64,000 bases of DNA from positions 744,001 to 808,000 of the forward strand of contig NZ_CP042306.1 of assembly GCF_007859635.1 (NCBI RefSeq), in the 5' to 3' direction. This stretch comes from Sphingomonas panacisoli (GTDB lineage Bacteria; Pseudomonadota; Alphaproteobacteria; Sphingomonadales; Sphingomonadaceae). Positions 24,526-33,103 of the stretch are shown here, piece after piece. The first letter of the stretch is position 1. Each line of letters starts with the position of its first letter. Under the pieces are notes generated by a model. That model saw nothing but the letters and a program-made list of their open reading frames with translations. It was not told the origin of the DNA and searched no databases. Made by a program: the position numbers and the translations under genes.

Positions 24526-24885
24526 ATGCTGAGCTGGACGGTGGACGAGGCGGCCGGGGTGATCGAACTGGTGGTCGATGGCGCGATCACGCGCGCGTAT
24601 TACGAGAAATTGGTGCCGGTGCTCGATGCGCAGATCGCCAAGCATGGCACGTTGCGCGTGGTGGAGACGGTGCGCAAGATCGGCCCGATCGACTGGTCGC
24701 TGTGGTGGCAGGATCTGAAATGGGCGGTCCAGCATCGCAACAGCCTGGCGCGGTGCGCGGTCGTGACCGACCATGGCTGGATCGGGCCGATCACGCGGGC
24801 GTCGGCGGCGCTGTTTTCGGGTGAGATGCGCGTTTTTTCGGAAAGCCAGGCGGTTGCCGCGAAAGCCTGGGTGCGCGAGGGTTGA
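24526..24885 (+). CDS. STAS/SpoIIAA-like protein
   Basis: A 119-residue protein with the SpoIIAA-like pattern: strand-helix opening LSWTVDEAAGVIELVVDGAI, central helix YYEKLVPVLDAQIAKHG, LRVVETVRKIG, and WWQDLKWAVQHRNSLARCAVVTD followed by WIGPITRASA and MRVFSESQAVAAKAWV. AAGGAG lies 7 bases before the ATG. Such proteins are small soluble STAS-fold proteins of poorly known role. Monocistronic so far as the sequence shows. Confidence 0.8.
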   Translation: MLSWTVDEAAGVIELVVDGAITRAYYEKLVPVLDAQIAKHGTLRVVETVRKIGPIDWSLWWQDLKWAVQHRNSLARCAVVTDHGWIGPITRASAALFSGEMRVFSESQAVAAKAWVREG

Positions 24886-24927
24886 TCTCTACGGCTTGGT
24901 AACGCCTGTCCGCTAGAGCGGTTGGAA

Positions 24928-26019
24928 ATGACCAAGCCCATGCTGCTCTCCGAATTCACCCGTCTGCCGGCCGCGATGCGCGCGACCGCGTTCGAAGGGC
25001 TGTCGGCGCTGATCGATACCGTCGCCGACGCCGCGCCGGAAAGCCATCGTTTCCTGCGTTACCAATGGTTCGCGGCAGCCACCGCCGCTTACGGTTTGCG
25101 CGCGCGGACGTTGGTGGTCGAGCATGACGGCGATCCGGTGATCGCGCTGCCGTTCGCGAGCTTCGGGCCGGGACCGGCGAAGCTGGCGATGGTGCCCGGT
25201 TGCTATTGGCCGTTCCGCGGCTTCCCCGCCGCCGAGCATGCCGAGCCCGCCGCGTTCGACACCTTGCTCGATCGGCTGGGGCAGGAGGTCAACGGCCTGC
25301 GCATCGGGCCGAGCTATGACGGCGATCCGGCGACCTCCGCGTTGGTCGAAGCGGCACGGCAGCGTGGCTGGGCGGTGCTCGATCGCTTCGTCGCGGACAG
25401 CTACGCGCTCGACATGGTCGCCGCGCAGGAAGAGGAGGGCGGCTTCCCGCGCACCTCGACGTTCAAGAAGAACCGCTTCCACGAAAAGCATCTCGCGGCG
25501 CACGGCGCGCTCGAATGGCGCTTCCTGTCGGGCGCCGATCTGCTCGCCGGCGGCTTCGATAAGCTCGCCGCGATCGAGGAAAAGAGCTGGATCGCCGCGC
25601 GCACCGACGGCAGCGACGCCAAGTTCACCAAGCAAGGTCATGGCGCGTTCTGGCGCCAGGCGGCGGCGGATCCGGTGGTCGCCAGGATGCTGTGGGCGGC
25701 GCTGCTGACGATCGACGGCGAGCCCGCGGCGTTCTCGTTCGACATGAACCTCGGCCGCCTCAAATACGCGATCGCCAATAGCTACGACCCCGCCTTCGCC
25801 AAGCACTCGCCCGGCAAATTGCTCTATTACCGCAACCTCGTCCGTGCGCGCGACGACGGCATGACGATGGTCGATTGGGGGGCGGGCGACAGCGGGTACA
25901 AGCGCGTGATCGGCGCCGACCGGGGACCCGCGATCCGCGACTGGCTCCTGCTTCGCCCGGGCGCGCCGGCTTTACTGGGTCAGGTGCTCAAGGGGATGTG
26001 GCGGCGCTCGGGCCAATAG
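24928..26019 (+). CDS. GNAT-type acetyltransferase (FemAB/BioF2-like)
   Basis: A 363-residue protein of the acetyltransferase_6/FemAB-like group often linked to cell-wall or exopolysaccharide work. Features are FLRYQWFAAA near the N-terminus, CYWPFRGFP, the TSTFKKNRFHEKHLA helix, and the conserved C-terminal block AAFSFDMNLGRLKYAIANSY with SPGKLLYY. ATG 24928 is used; a TTG two codons upstream is in frame. It stands alone; substrate unknown. Its end overlaps the convergent ParB-like gene by 32 bp. Confidence 0.82.
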   Translation: MTKPMLLSEFTRLPAAMRATAFEGLSALIDTVADAAPESHRFLRYQWFAAATAAYGLRARTLVVEHDGDPVIALPFASFGPGPAKLAMVPGCYWPFRGFPAAEHAEPAAFDTLLDRLGQEVNGLRIGPSYDGDPATSALVEAARQRGWAVLDRFVADSYALDMVAAQEEEGGFPRTSTFKKNRFHEKHLAAHGALEWRFLSGADLLAGGFDKLAAIEEKSWIAARTDGSDAKFTKQGHGAFWRQAAADPVVARMLWAALLTIDGEPAAFSFDMNLGRLKYAIANSYDPAFAKHSPGKLLYYRNLVRARDDGMTMVDWGAGDSGYKRVIGADRGPAIRDWLLLRPGAPALLGQVLKGMWRRSGQ

Positions 26020-26797
26020 CCCAGGTCACCGCGATACCGTCCGCCGCGGCGCCGTCGATCATCGCTTTCACGATTCGCGCGAGCATTTCGGGGGGCAGTT
26101 CGTCCGCCGCGCTCAGGCTGAACGTCACGTCACCCGCCGCCGCATCGACGATCCTCAGCGATACCTCCACCGACGGCGGCTCCTCCACCCGTCCGACCAC
26201 GTCGAGCAACCGCAGCACTTCGCCCACCGGATATGGCGGCAACCCGTCGCCCTGCCGCGCATCCTGTGCCCGCGCGATCTGCCCGGCCGTTGCCAGCAGG
26301 ATCGGCGCCATCGGCCCATCGAGCCGCGCGGTCAGATCGGCGATCAGCTCGTCCGACAACGCCTCGCCACCGAATGCCGCGATCAGGGGATCGGGAAGGG
26401 GATAGCGCGGTTCCGGCGCGATATCCGTGAACTCCCCAGCCCCCTCGTCATCGACCAGCGCGACCCGCACCAACAGATCGAGCCGCGGCGTCGCAACCTC
26501 GCGGAGGTGGCGCACCGCGACCCAATCGCGCGCGCCCGCAATCACCTCATATTCGTACAGCGCATCGTCGAACACCGGCCGCACCGTCACCGGCTCGGTC
26601 TGCCCTTCCCGCGCGATCGCCGCGACGTTCTCGCGGCACTCTTCCGTCGTCGGCGCGGCAAGCCCGCTCCACAACCGAACGCGCGCAGGATCGACGCGAA
26701 ACGTACCTTCCAGATTGGGTGCGGGCGGCTCGACCTCGCGACGCGAGGCATGGCGCAGCAAGCTGGCAAAGCTCGTTCGGCTGCGGCGCGCGGTCAT
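25988..26797 (-). CDS. ParB/Srx-fold N-terminal domain protein
   Basis: A 269-residue protein. Residues about 40-115 resemble the ParB/sulfiredoxin nucleotide-binding fold: VRLWSG, then NVAAIAREGQTEPVTVRP, YEYEVIAGARDWVAVRHL (equivalent to the G-x-R-R-x-x-A loop, here GARDWVAV), and LLVRVALVDDE. It lacks a clear ParB HTH, though the middle region (ALSDELIADLTARL) could be a divergent one; the C-terminal third is acidic and beta-rich. No ParA is next to it, so this is not the chromosomal parAB locus. Role unknown. Confidence 0.6.
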   Translation of the reverse strand: MTARRSRTSFASLLRHASRREVEPPAPNLEGTFRVDPARVRLWSGLAAPTTEECRENVAAIAREGQTEPVTVRPVFDDALYEYEVIAGARDWVAVRHLREVATPRLDLLVRVALVDDEGAGEFTDIAPEPRYPLPDPLIAAFGGEALSDELIADLTARLDGPMAPILLATAGQIARAQDARQGDGLPPYPVGEVLRLLDVVGRVEEPPSVEVSLRIVDAAAGDVTFSLSAADELPPEMLARIVKAMIDGAAADGIAVTWAIGPSAATSP

Positions 26798-27227
26798 GAC
26801 GTCAGTGTATGACGGGAACGAGCGGAACGGTAGCGGGAAAGCTGCATTCACATGAAGCAGATGGGCGCGAGCGAAATGCTTTTCCTACAGCCTGCCCCAT
26901 ATGCTAAAAATCGCTCTGCTCTTTGAACATTCAAATACCCCGTCCGCGGCCTTCGCTCTCGACCCGAGCAAAGGTTAAAAGATGCTCGCGTCCAGCGCAA
27001 AGCTTGAGCCACCGCGCAGTGCTCGCAGACACTGCGCTAGTGTCACCCTAGTGTAACCTTTGCCGTCTCGGCCGATCGCTAGGTGACCTACGACGCTCAA
27101 TAACGGCGCCGACATCACGATGCTCGATGCCGCCTCGATCACCGAGCGCACTGCGCTACCGGCCCTGCACGGTTTCTGCACCGTTCAAACATTCGACAGC
27201 CGTTTCCGGCTGGAGTAAGGCGGTTCG
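26798..27227. other. 430-bp intergenic region upstream of dxs
   Basis: No gene is supported; small ORFs here lack ribosome sites or protein-like composition. It is relatively AT-rich for this genome, holds tandem 11-bp repeats at 27037-27058 and near-palindromic GCAGTG/CACTGC pairs just before them (27016-27035). It probably contains the dxs promoter and a long 5' leader. Confidence 0.5.
27037..27058. repeat. Tandem 11-bp repeat, CTAGTGTCACC then CTAGTGTAACC
   Basis: Two adjacent copies with one mismatch, a spacing of one helical turn, 170 bp upstream of dxs. The reverse complement resembles the AAGTTGACACC tandem at 40890-40910, suggesting a shared regulator. Confidence 0.6.
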
Positions 27228-29153
27228 ATGGCCGATCTCCCCCCGACGCCGCTGCTCGATACCGTCTCGACGCCCGCCGACCTCCGCAAACTGGACCCCA
27301 AACAGCTCCGGCAGCTCGCCGACGAGTTGCGTGCCGAGACGATCAGCGCCGTCGGCACGACCGGTGGGCATCTCGGCTCCGGGCTTGGCGTGGTCGAGTT
27401 GACCGCGGCGATCCATTACGTGTTCAACACCCCCGACGATCGGCTGATCTGGGACGTCGGGCATCAATGCTACCCACACAAGATTCTGACCGGGCGCCGC
27501 GACCGTATCCGTACGCTGCGCCAGGGCGGGGGACTGTCGGGCTTCACCAAGCGCAGCGAGAGCGAGTACGATCCGTTCGGTGCGGCGCATTCGTCGACCT
27601 CGATCTCGGCGGCGCTGGGCTTCGCGATCGCGAACAAGCTGGCGGGCAAGCCGGGCAAGGCGATCGCGGTGATCGGCGACGGCGCGATGTCGGCGGGCAT
27701 GGCGTACGAGGCGATGAACAACGCGGAAGCCGCGGGCAACCGGTTGATCGTGATCCTCAACGACAACGACATGTCGATCGCGCCGCCGGTGGGCGGGCTG
27801 TCGGCGTATCTGGCGCGGATGGTGAGTTCGAGCCCGTATCTCGGGTTCCGCAGCCTGGCGAAGAAGATCACCCGCAAGCTGTCGCGCCGCGTGCACAACG
27901 CCGCCGAAAAGGCCGAGGAGTTCACGCGCGGTTGGGTGACCGGCGGCACGTTGTTCGAGGAGCTGGGATTCTATTATGTCGGACCGATCGACGGGCATAA
28001 CCTCGATCACCTGATCCCCGTGCTGGAGAATGTCCGCGACAGCGAACAGGGTCCGATTCTGGTCCATGTCGTGACCAAGAAGGGCAAGGGCTATGGCCCG
28101 GCCGAGGCGGCGGCGGACAAGTATCACGGCGTCCAGAAGTTCGACGTCATCACCGGCGCGCAGGCCAAGGCGCCCCCGGGGCCGCCGGCCTACCAGAACG
28201 TGTTCGCGGACCAGCTGATCAAGGATGCAGAAACCGATCCGACGATCGTCGCGATCACCGCGGCGATGCCGGGCGGTACCGGGCTCGACCGCTTCGCCAA
28301 GGCGTATCCCGACCGCACGTTCGACGTCGGCATCGCCGAGCAGCATGCAGTGACCTTCGCTGCCGGCCTCGCGGCGCAAGGCATGCGGCCGTTCTGCGCG
28401 ATCTATTCGACCTTCCTGCAGCGTGCGTACGATCAGGTCGTGCATGACGTGGCGATTCAGAACCTGCCCGTCCGATTCGCGATCGATCGCGCGGGTCTGG
28501 TCGGCGCCGACGGCGCGACACATGCCGGCAGCTTCGACGTGACCTATCTCGCGACGCTTCCCAATTTTATCGTGATGGCCGCGGCCGATGAAGCCGAGCT
28601 AGTGCACATGACGCACACCGCGGCGCTGCACGACGACGGGCCGATCGCGGTGCGCTATCCGCGCGGGAACGGGACGGGCGTGGCGCTTCCCGAAACCGCC
28701 GAACGGCTGGCGATCGGCAAGGGGCGGATCGTCCGCGAAGGGAAGAAGGTAGCCATACTATCGCTCGGAACGCGCCTGGCGGAAGCGGTGAAAGCGGCCG
28801 ACGCGCTCGACGCGCGCGGGCTGTCGACGACGGTCGCCGACCTGCGCTTCGCCAAGCCGCTCGACGAAGAACTGATCCGCAAGCTGATGACGACGCACGA
28901 AGTCGTCGTGACGATCGAGGAAGCAGCGGTCGGTGGGTTGGGCGCGCACGTCCTGACCTTCGCCAGCGACAACGGCTTGATCGACGCGGGGCTGAAACTG
29001 CGCACGATGCGCTTGCCGGACGTGTTCCAGGATCAGGACAAGCCCGAGGTGCAATATGCCCAGGCGGGGCTGGACGCCGACGCGGTCGTCGAGACGGTAC
29101 TGAAGGCTTTGCGGCACAATGATGCCGGCGTCGTCGAAGGCGCGCGTGCGTGA
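27228..29153 (+). CDS. dxs: 1-deoxy-D-xylulose-5-phosphate synthase
   Basis: A 641-residue thiamine-diphosphate enzyme joining pyruvate and glyceraldehyde 3-phosphate in the first step of the MEP isoprenoid pathway. Features are [30 protein letters not shown], the ThDP motif [19 protein letters not shown] and, in the pyrimidine domain, the catalytic glutamate region [18 protein letters not shown]. Length matches the family. AAGG lies 7 bases before the ATG. It overlaps the next gene by 8 bp. Confidence 0.97.
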   Translation: MADLPPTPLLDTVSTPADLRKLDPKQLRQLADELRAETISAVGTTGGHLGSGLGVVELTAAIHYVFNTPDDRLIWDVGHQCYPHKILTGRRDRIRTLRQGGGLSGFTKRSESEYDPFGAAHSSTSISAALGFAIANKLAGKPGKAIAVIGDGAMSAGMAYEAMNNAEAAGNRLIVILNDNDMSIAPPVGGLSAYLARMVSSSPYLGFRSLAKKITRKLSRRVHNAAEKAEEFTRGWVTGGTLFEELGFYYVGPIDGHNLDHLIPVLENVRDSEQGPILVHVVTKKGKGYGPAEAAADKYHGVQKFDVITGAQAKAPPGPPAYQNVFADQLIKDAETDPTIVAITAAMPGGTGLDRFAKAYPDRTFDVGIAEQHAVTFAAGLAAQGMRPFCAIYSTFLQRAYDQVVHDVAIQNLPVRFAIDRAGLVGADGATHAGSFDVTYLATLPNFIVMAAADEAELVHMTHTAALHDDGPIAVRYPRGNGTGVALPETAERLAIGKGRIVREGKKVAILSLGTRLAEAVKAADALDARGLSTTVADLRFAKPLDEELIRKLMTTHEVVVTIEEAAVGGLGAHVLTFASDNGLIDAGLKLRTMRLPDVFQDQDKPEVQYAQAGLDADAVVETVLKALRHNDAGVVEGARA

Positions 29154-29889
29154 CGACGGAGTCGACTTCGGCCGTCTGAACGCGGCCGAGCGCGACGTCC
29201 TCGGCCTGCTCGCGCGAGGTCACACCGCGAAGAGCATCGCGACGATCACCGATCGCTCGGTCGGGTCGGTCAACGAGCGATTGCGCGAGGCGCGGCGCAA
29301 GACAGGCGTGGGCAGCAGCCGCGAACTTGCGCGATTGTTCGCGGCACAGGAAAATCGTGACGAACTTATCGGGGTGGCGCCGGTCGATCCCGTGGCGGCA
29401 GAGGCCGTGCGACCGCATCGACGGTTCACGCTGAAAAGGATGTCGCTGATGTTCGCTATCGCCGTTCCGCTTGCCGCCGCGTTTGCGGCTTGGTCTTCGC
29501 TGTCGCCGCAAGCCGCGCCCGACGCCTCGTTCAGCGCGACGCTGCCGACCGACACCAAATACTGGCACACACTGTTTCTGTCGGAGAAACGCGACGCGCA
29601 ATGGGCCCCCGCTGCCGAGGATTCGCTACGCGCGCGGTTCACCTCGGTGCCGGACCTCGATACCGGCGACCATCCGCTCTCGGTCCGTTGCGCGGCGACG
29701 GTCTGCGAAGTCCGAGGCGTGCTGTCCGGTACCGAAGAGCGAATCTCCGCAATGATGAACGAGGTCCAGAATGCCGGCCTCAACCCCGTTCGCGTAGGAC
29801 CGCCGCTCGCCAATACGAGCGCCGGCTTCGCCATCGCGGACAGGACGCCGACGCGCGTGGAGTTCGTTATGCACTATCGCCGTGCCTGA
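29146..29889 (+). CDS. LuxR-type HTH protein with a membrane anchor and periplasmic domain
   Basis: A 247-residue protein. Residues about 8-65 form a LuxR-like HTH ([25 protein letters not shown], then [24 protein letters not shown]). A single transmembrane helix follows at about 100-118 ([17 protein letters not shown]), then a periplasmic region with two cysteines in [15 protein letters not shown] 29146 is chosen for its GAAGG site; it overlaps the dxs stop by 8 bp, so expression is coupled to dxs. DNA binding while membrane-anchored recalls ToxR/CadC-like regulators, but with a LuxR-type HTH. Target unknown. Confidence 0.75.
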   Translation: MRDDGVDFGRLNAAERDVLGLLARGHTAKSIATITDRSVGSVNERLREARRKTGVGSSRELARLFAAQENRDELIGVAPVDPVAAEAVRPHRRFTLKRMSLMFAIAVPLAAAFAAWSSLSPQAAPDASFSATLPTDTKYWHTLFLSEKRDAQWAPAAEDSLRARFTSVPDLDTGDHPLSVRCAATVCEVRGVLSGTEERISAMMNEVQNAGLNPVRVGPPLANTSAGFAIADRTPTRVEFVMHYRRA

Positions 29890-29912
29890 CGGCGACCCGT
29901 GTCGCGCCACAA

Positions 29913-30584
29913 TCACTTATGCAGATAATGCTCCTGCGCGGCATCGGTCGCATTGATTGCCAGGATCGAGCGCGCCTCGCTCGGCGCCAAAGCATGGCCT
30001 GAGCGGTCGCCCGACGCCGCGATCACCCGGTCGAGCAGCGCGCGGCCTTCTTCCCACCAGCCGATCCCGCTCGCGGCGTTGAGGTGGCCCTGCGCACCGG
30101 CGTCGACGAAGTGGCTGCCCCAGAACGACGCCATGCTGCGGGCGCGGCCGAGGTCGATCCAGGGATCGTCGCTCGACGCGACGAGGATCGAGGGGAAGGG
30201 AAGCGCCTTACGCGGGGTCGGGGCGAACCCCTTCAGCTCGGCCGCGCAATCGGCGCGATCGGCATCGGCGGGTGCGACGAGCAATGCGCCGGCGACCGGC
30301 CAGCCATAGGGCTGCGGGCTCATTTCCGCCCACCACGCGACCGCTAGGCAGCCGAGCGAGTGCGCGGCGAAGATCACCGGCGCCTGCGCCTGGCGCACCG
30401 CCTGGTCGATCTGCGTCACCCAGGCGTTGCGGTGCGGCGCGTCCCACAGGCCGAGCTCGACCCGGTGCGTGTCGGGGCGCGCCTTCTCCCACAATGTCTG
30501 CCAGTGCGACGGCCCCGAGCCGCCCAGGCCGGGAACGGTGAGGATCGTCGGGAGCGTGCCGTCGGGATGCGTGAACTGACCCAT
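29913..30584 (-). CDS. RBBP9/YdeN-type alpha/beta hydrolase
   Basis: A 223-residue serine hydrolase of the RBBP9/YdeN family. TVPGLGGSGPSHWQTLWE is the family opening, the nucleophile elbow is AAHSLGCLA with Ser, the acid is likely Asp in ASSDDPWID, and the base is His in GAQGHLNAASG. The ATG at 30584 is used; longer frames upstream are proline/arginine-rich and have no ribosome site. Convergent with the LuxR-type gene, 23 bp between stops. Natural substrate unknown. Confidence 0.88.
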   Translation of the reverse strand: MGQFTHPDGTLPTILTVPGLGGSGPSHWQTLWEKARPDTHRVELGLWDAPHRNAWVTQIDQAVRQAQAPVIFAAHSLGCLAVAWWAEMSPQPYGWPVAGALLVAPADADRADCAAELKGFAPTPRKALPFPSILVASSDDPWIDLGRARSMASFWGSHFVDAGAQGHLNAASGIGWWEEGRALLDRVIAASGDRSGHALAPSEARSILAINATDAAQEHYLHK

Positions 30585-30605
30585 ATCCTGTCTCCACCAA
30601 AGGGT

Positions 30606-30666
30606 GGGAAGAAGGCGGCGTGGGCGCTCTAGGGGGACGACCGCGCAGCTTCTTCGCCTTCTTCCC
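30606..30666. repeat. Inverted repeat with perfect 12-bp arms
   Basis: GGGAAGAAGGCG at 30606-30617 and CGCCTTCTTCCC at 30655-30666, spacer 37 bp, in the divergent region between the hydrolase and tlyA. A second short dyad (ATTCCCA/TGGGAAT) follows at 30680-30702. Either could serve as an operator. Confidence 0.5.
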
Positions 30667-30763
30667 AACGTCGAATTTAATTCCCAGTTCCTGAGTGGGA
30701 ATAGACTCTGCGATGAAGCGAATGCCGATTGCGCCAGTCGGATTTCGGGGCCACATCCGGGCC

Positions 30764-31501
30764 ATGGGCAAGGTGCGCGCCGACCAGTTGATCGCCGACC
30801 GCGGGCTGGCGGAGAGCCGCACGCGAGCACAGGCGCTGATCATGGCGGGCCTGGCGTTCGTTGGCGACCGCAAGATCGACAAACCGGGGCAAATGATCGC
30901 CGAAGATGCGATGGTCGAGGTCAAAGGACGCGATCATCCCTGGGTGTCGCGCGGCGGGATCAAGCTGGCACACGGGCTCGATCATTTTGGGTGGGACGTA
31001 ACGGGCGCGGTGGCGATCGACGTCGGTAGTTCGACCGGCGGCTTCACCGACGTGCTCCTCCAGCGCGGGGCCACACGAATCTATGCCGTCGACAGCGGCA
31101 CCAACCAGCTTGCGTGGAAGCTGCGCCAGGACGAGCGCGTCATCGTCCACGAACAGACCAGCGCGCGGATACTGACCGACGCGCACATTCCCGAACCGAT
31201 CGACCTGATCGTGTGCGACGCGAGCTTCATCGGGCTTGCCAAGGTGCTCGAGGTGCCGATGCGCTTCGCCAGGCCCGGCGCGCGGTTGCTCGCATTGATC
31301 AAGCCGCAGTTCGAGGCGGGCCGCGACGAGGTCGGCAAGGGCGGGGTGGTGCGCGATCCCGCGGTGCACGAGCGCGTCTGTCGCGAGGTCGCCGACTGGC
31401 TGACCGGCAGCGGCTGGACGGTCATCGGCGTGACGCAGAGCCCGATTACCGGTCCCGAGGGGAATGTCGAGTTCCTGATCGGGGCAACGTTAACGACCTA
31501 G
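30764..31501 (+). CDS. tlyA: TlyA-family rRNA methyltransferase
   Basis: A 245-residue protein of the TlyA/hemolysin A group, 2'-O-ribose methyltransferases that modify rRNA. An S4 RNA-binding domain occupies residues 1-60 (RADQLIADRGLAESRTRAQALIM). The FtsJ-like Rossmann domain has the SAM loop AIDVGSSTGGFTDVLLQ, a catalytic Asp in IVCDASFI and Lys in LIKPQFE, plus the TlyA-typical VGKGGVVRD. The start at 30764 matches family length; an upstream GTG at 30695 would add 23 residues. Stands alone upstream of tspO. Confidence 0.92.
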   Translation: MGKVRADQLIADRGLAESRTRAQALIMAGLAFVGDRKIDKPGQMIAEDAMVEVKGRDHPWVSRGGIKLAHGLDHFGWDVTGAVAIDVGSSTGGFTDVLLQRGATRIYAVDSGTNQLAWKLRQDERVIVHEQTSARILTDAHIPEPIDLIVCDASFIGLAKVLEVPMRFARPGARLLALIKPQFEAGRDEVGKGGVVRDPAVHERVCREVADWLTGSGWTVIGVTQSPITGPEGNVEFLIGATLTT

Positions 31502-31541
31502 ACCGCTTGCGTTCGCGAGCGGGCACCGCAAAAGGGTGAAC

Positions 31542-32096
31542 ATGGAAATTGCGACCAAGGGACAGTTGCGCTGGGCCTTCCTGCGCTGGGCGATGGTGAC
31601 GGTGCCGGCGATCATCCTGCTTGGCTTCGGGTCCAGCCAGTTCGCGCCGTCGGGCGACAAGAGCGCGTGGTATCGCGAACTCGCCAAGCCGGCGTTGAAC
31701 CCGCCCGGCTGGGTGTTCCCGATTGCCTGGACCGCGCTCTACATCATGATGGGGCTCGCGCTCGCGATGATTCTCAACGCGCGCGGATCGCGGTATCGCG
31801 GGCTCGCGATCGCGCTGTTCGTGGGGCAGATGGTGCTCAATCTGGTGTGGACGCCGGTCTTTTTCGGTGCGCACCTGGTGTTCGCCGCGTTGTTGATCCT
31901 GATCGCGATGTTCGTCGTCGCGCTGATCACGACGATCGTGTTCGGCCGGATCCGTACCGGCGCGGCATGGCTGATGGTGCCGTACCTCGCCTGGCTGTGT
32001 TTCGCCGGGGCGCTCAATTTCGGGATCATGCAGCTCAATCCCAACGCCGAGACGCTGCTTGTACCCGCGTCGTCCGATGCCCAGATGACGATCTGA
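31542..32096 (+). CDS. tspO: TspO/MBR family tryptophan-rich sensory protein
   Basis: A 184-residue outer-type TspO homologue with five transmembrane helices. Signature features are WYRELAKPALNPPGWVFPIAW, the Trp in NLVWTPVFFGAH and the C-terminal YLAWLCFAGALNFGIMQLNP. TspO proteins bind tetrapyrroles and tune photosynthesis or stress genes. An AAAGGGTGAAC ribosome region precedes the ATG at 31542. It sits between tlyA and ubiK in the same direction and may share their transcript. Confidence 0.92.
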   Translation: MEIATKGQLRWAFLRWAMVTVPAIILLGFGSSQFAPSGDKSAWYRELAKPALNPPGWVFPIAWTALYIMMGLALAMILNARGSRYRGLAIALFVGQMVLNLVWTPVFFGAHLVFAALLILIAMFVVALITTIVFGRIRTGAAWLMVPYLAWLCFAGALNFGIMQLNPNAETLLVPASSDAQMTI

Positions 32097-32117
32097 CGTT
32101 TTTTGAAGGAAGTTGCG

Positions 32118-32381
32118 ATGCAGTCCGAAAACCGCCTGTTCGACGATGTGGTGAAGTTCGTGAACGGCGCCGCCGGCACGCTGGCCGGGATGGGCCGCGA
32201 GGCCGAGGCCGCGACGCGGGAGCGCGCGCGCGAATGGATCGGCGGGCTCGACTTCGTCAGCCGCGAGGAGTTCGAGGCCGTCAAGGCGATGGCGGCCGCC
32301 GCGCGCGACGAGAACGAAGCGTTGAAGGCGCGGCTCGACAAGCTCGAGGGCGGCGCCGCCAAGCCGAAACCCAAAGTTTGA
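32118..32381 (+). CDS. ubiK: Ubiquinone accessory factor UbiK (BMFP family)
   Basis: An 87-residue protein of the BMFP/YqiC group, a small amphipathic and coiled-coil protein that assists ubiquinone synthesis. The pattern is an N-terminal amphipathic helix (RLFDDVVKFVNGAAGTLAGM), acidic middle, the block FVSREEFEAVKAMA, and a leucine-rich coiled coil ENEALKARLDKLE, ending in a Lys-Pro tail. The TTG-initiated upstream extension is not needed; ATG 32118 is chosen. Confidence 0.85.
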   Translation: MQSENRLFDDVVKFVNGAAGTLAGMGREAEAATRERAREWIGGLDFVSREEFEAVKAMAAAARDENEALKARLDKLEGGAAKPKPKV

Positions 32382-32389
32382 TATTGTCG

Positions 32390-32470
32390 CGGTACCGGCC
32401 CGCGCCCCCACCCGGCCTCCCACAAGGTATCCTGAATTGGGAGGCCGGGTGGGGGAGCGGGCCGGTACCG
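32390..32470. repeat. 33-bp perfect-arm hairpin repeat after ubiK
   Basis: Arms 32390-32422 and 32438-32470 are reverse complements with a single mismatch and a 15-nt loop, both ends starting at CGGTACC. GC-rich and too long to be a normal terminator; it belongs with the other palindromic repeat pairs in this window and could block or end transcription. Confidence 0.85.
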
Positions 32471-32596
32471 TCCGAAATGCGCGACGTGCATTTCCACAGG
32501 AGCCCTAACCGATTTTCCACAGCTTTCTCCACGCATGTTGTTGCGCGGGTTCCGCGCCGCGCGCAAAATCGCCGGCGATGACTGACGGATACCGCC

Positions 32597-33103
32597 ATGC
32601 TCGATGAAAACGATCTGTCGCGCGAAGACGCGGCGCCGATCGACATGATCGAGAATTACTATGCCGCGCATGGTTGGGATCACCAGCGCCACGACGACGA
32701 GGTGGTCGCGACGGTCAAGGGCAGCTGGACGCAATACGAACTCCGCGCGCTGTGGCGCGAGGAAGACAGCGTGCTGCAGTTCCTCGCTTTCCCCGACATC
32801 CGCGTCACCGACGACGAGCGCCGCGCCGCGATCTACGAAGCGATCGGGCTGATCAACGAGCAGCTCTGGATCGGCCATTTCGAATTGTGGTCGTCGAGTG
32901 GGATCGTGCTCTATCGCCACGCCGCGATGATCGACGGCACCGATGGCGGCACGCTCAGCCTCGAAGGCGCCGAATTGCTGATCGAATCGGCGATCGACGA
33001 GTGCGAACGCTTCTACCCGGTGTTCCAGTTCGTCCTGTGGGGCGGCAAGAGCCCCAAGGAAGCGCTCGCCGCGTCGATGACGGAGACGCAGGGCGAGGCG
33101 TGA
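32597..33103 (+). CDS. YbjN domain-containing protein
   Basis: A 168-residue protein with the YbjN fold (resembling type III secretion chaperones). Recognisable pieces are PIDMIENYYAAHGWDHQ, WTQYELRALWREE, LQFLAFPDIRV, INEQLWIGHFELW and the long helix with LIESAIDECERFYPVFQFVLW. GTGA at the end overlaps the start of proC, so the two are coupled. Function unknown; YbjN relatives affect motility and stress in enterobacteria. Confidence 0.85.
   Translation: MLDENDLSREDAAPIDMIENYYAAHGWDHQRHDDEVVATVKGSWTQYELRALWREEDSVLQFLAFPDIRVTDDERRAAIYEAIGLINEQLWIGHFELWSSSGIVLYRHAAMIDGTDGGTLSLEGAELLIESAIDECERFYPVFQFVLWGGKSPKEALAASMTETQGEA

Noticed and set aside
26851..26925. 24-codon ORF after the ParB-like gene start region
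   Set aside because: Could be read from an ATG but has no ribosome site and no conservation I can cite.
26975..27181. Small minus-strand ORF upstream of dxs
   Set aside because: No ribosome site, composition unlike a protein, overlaps tandem repeats and promoter-like DNA.
32490..32532. Three TTTCCACA-like DnaA-box variants near the YbjN gene
   Set aside because: One fits TTWTNCACA well, but no dnaA, dnaN or AT-rich unwinding region is nearby, so an origin is not supported.
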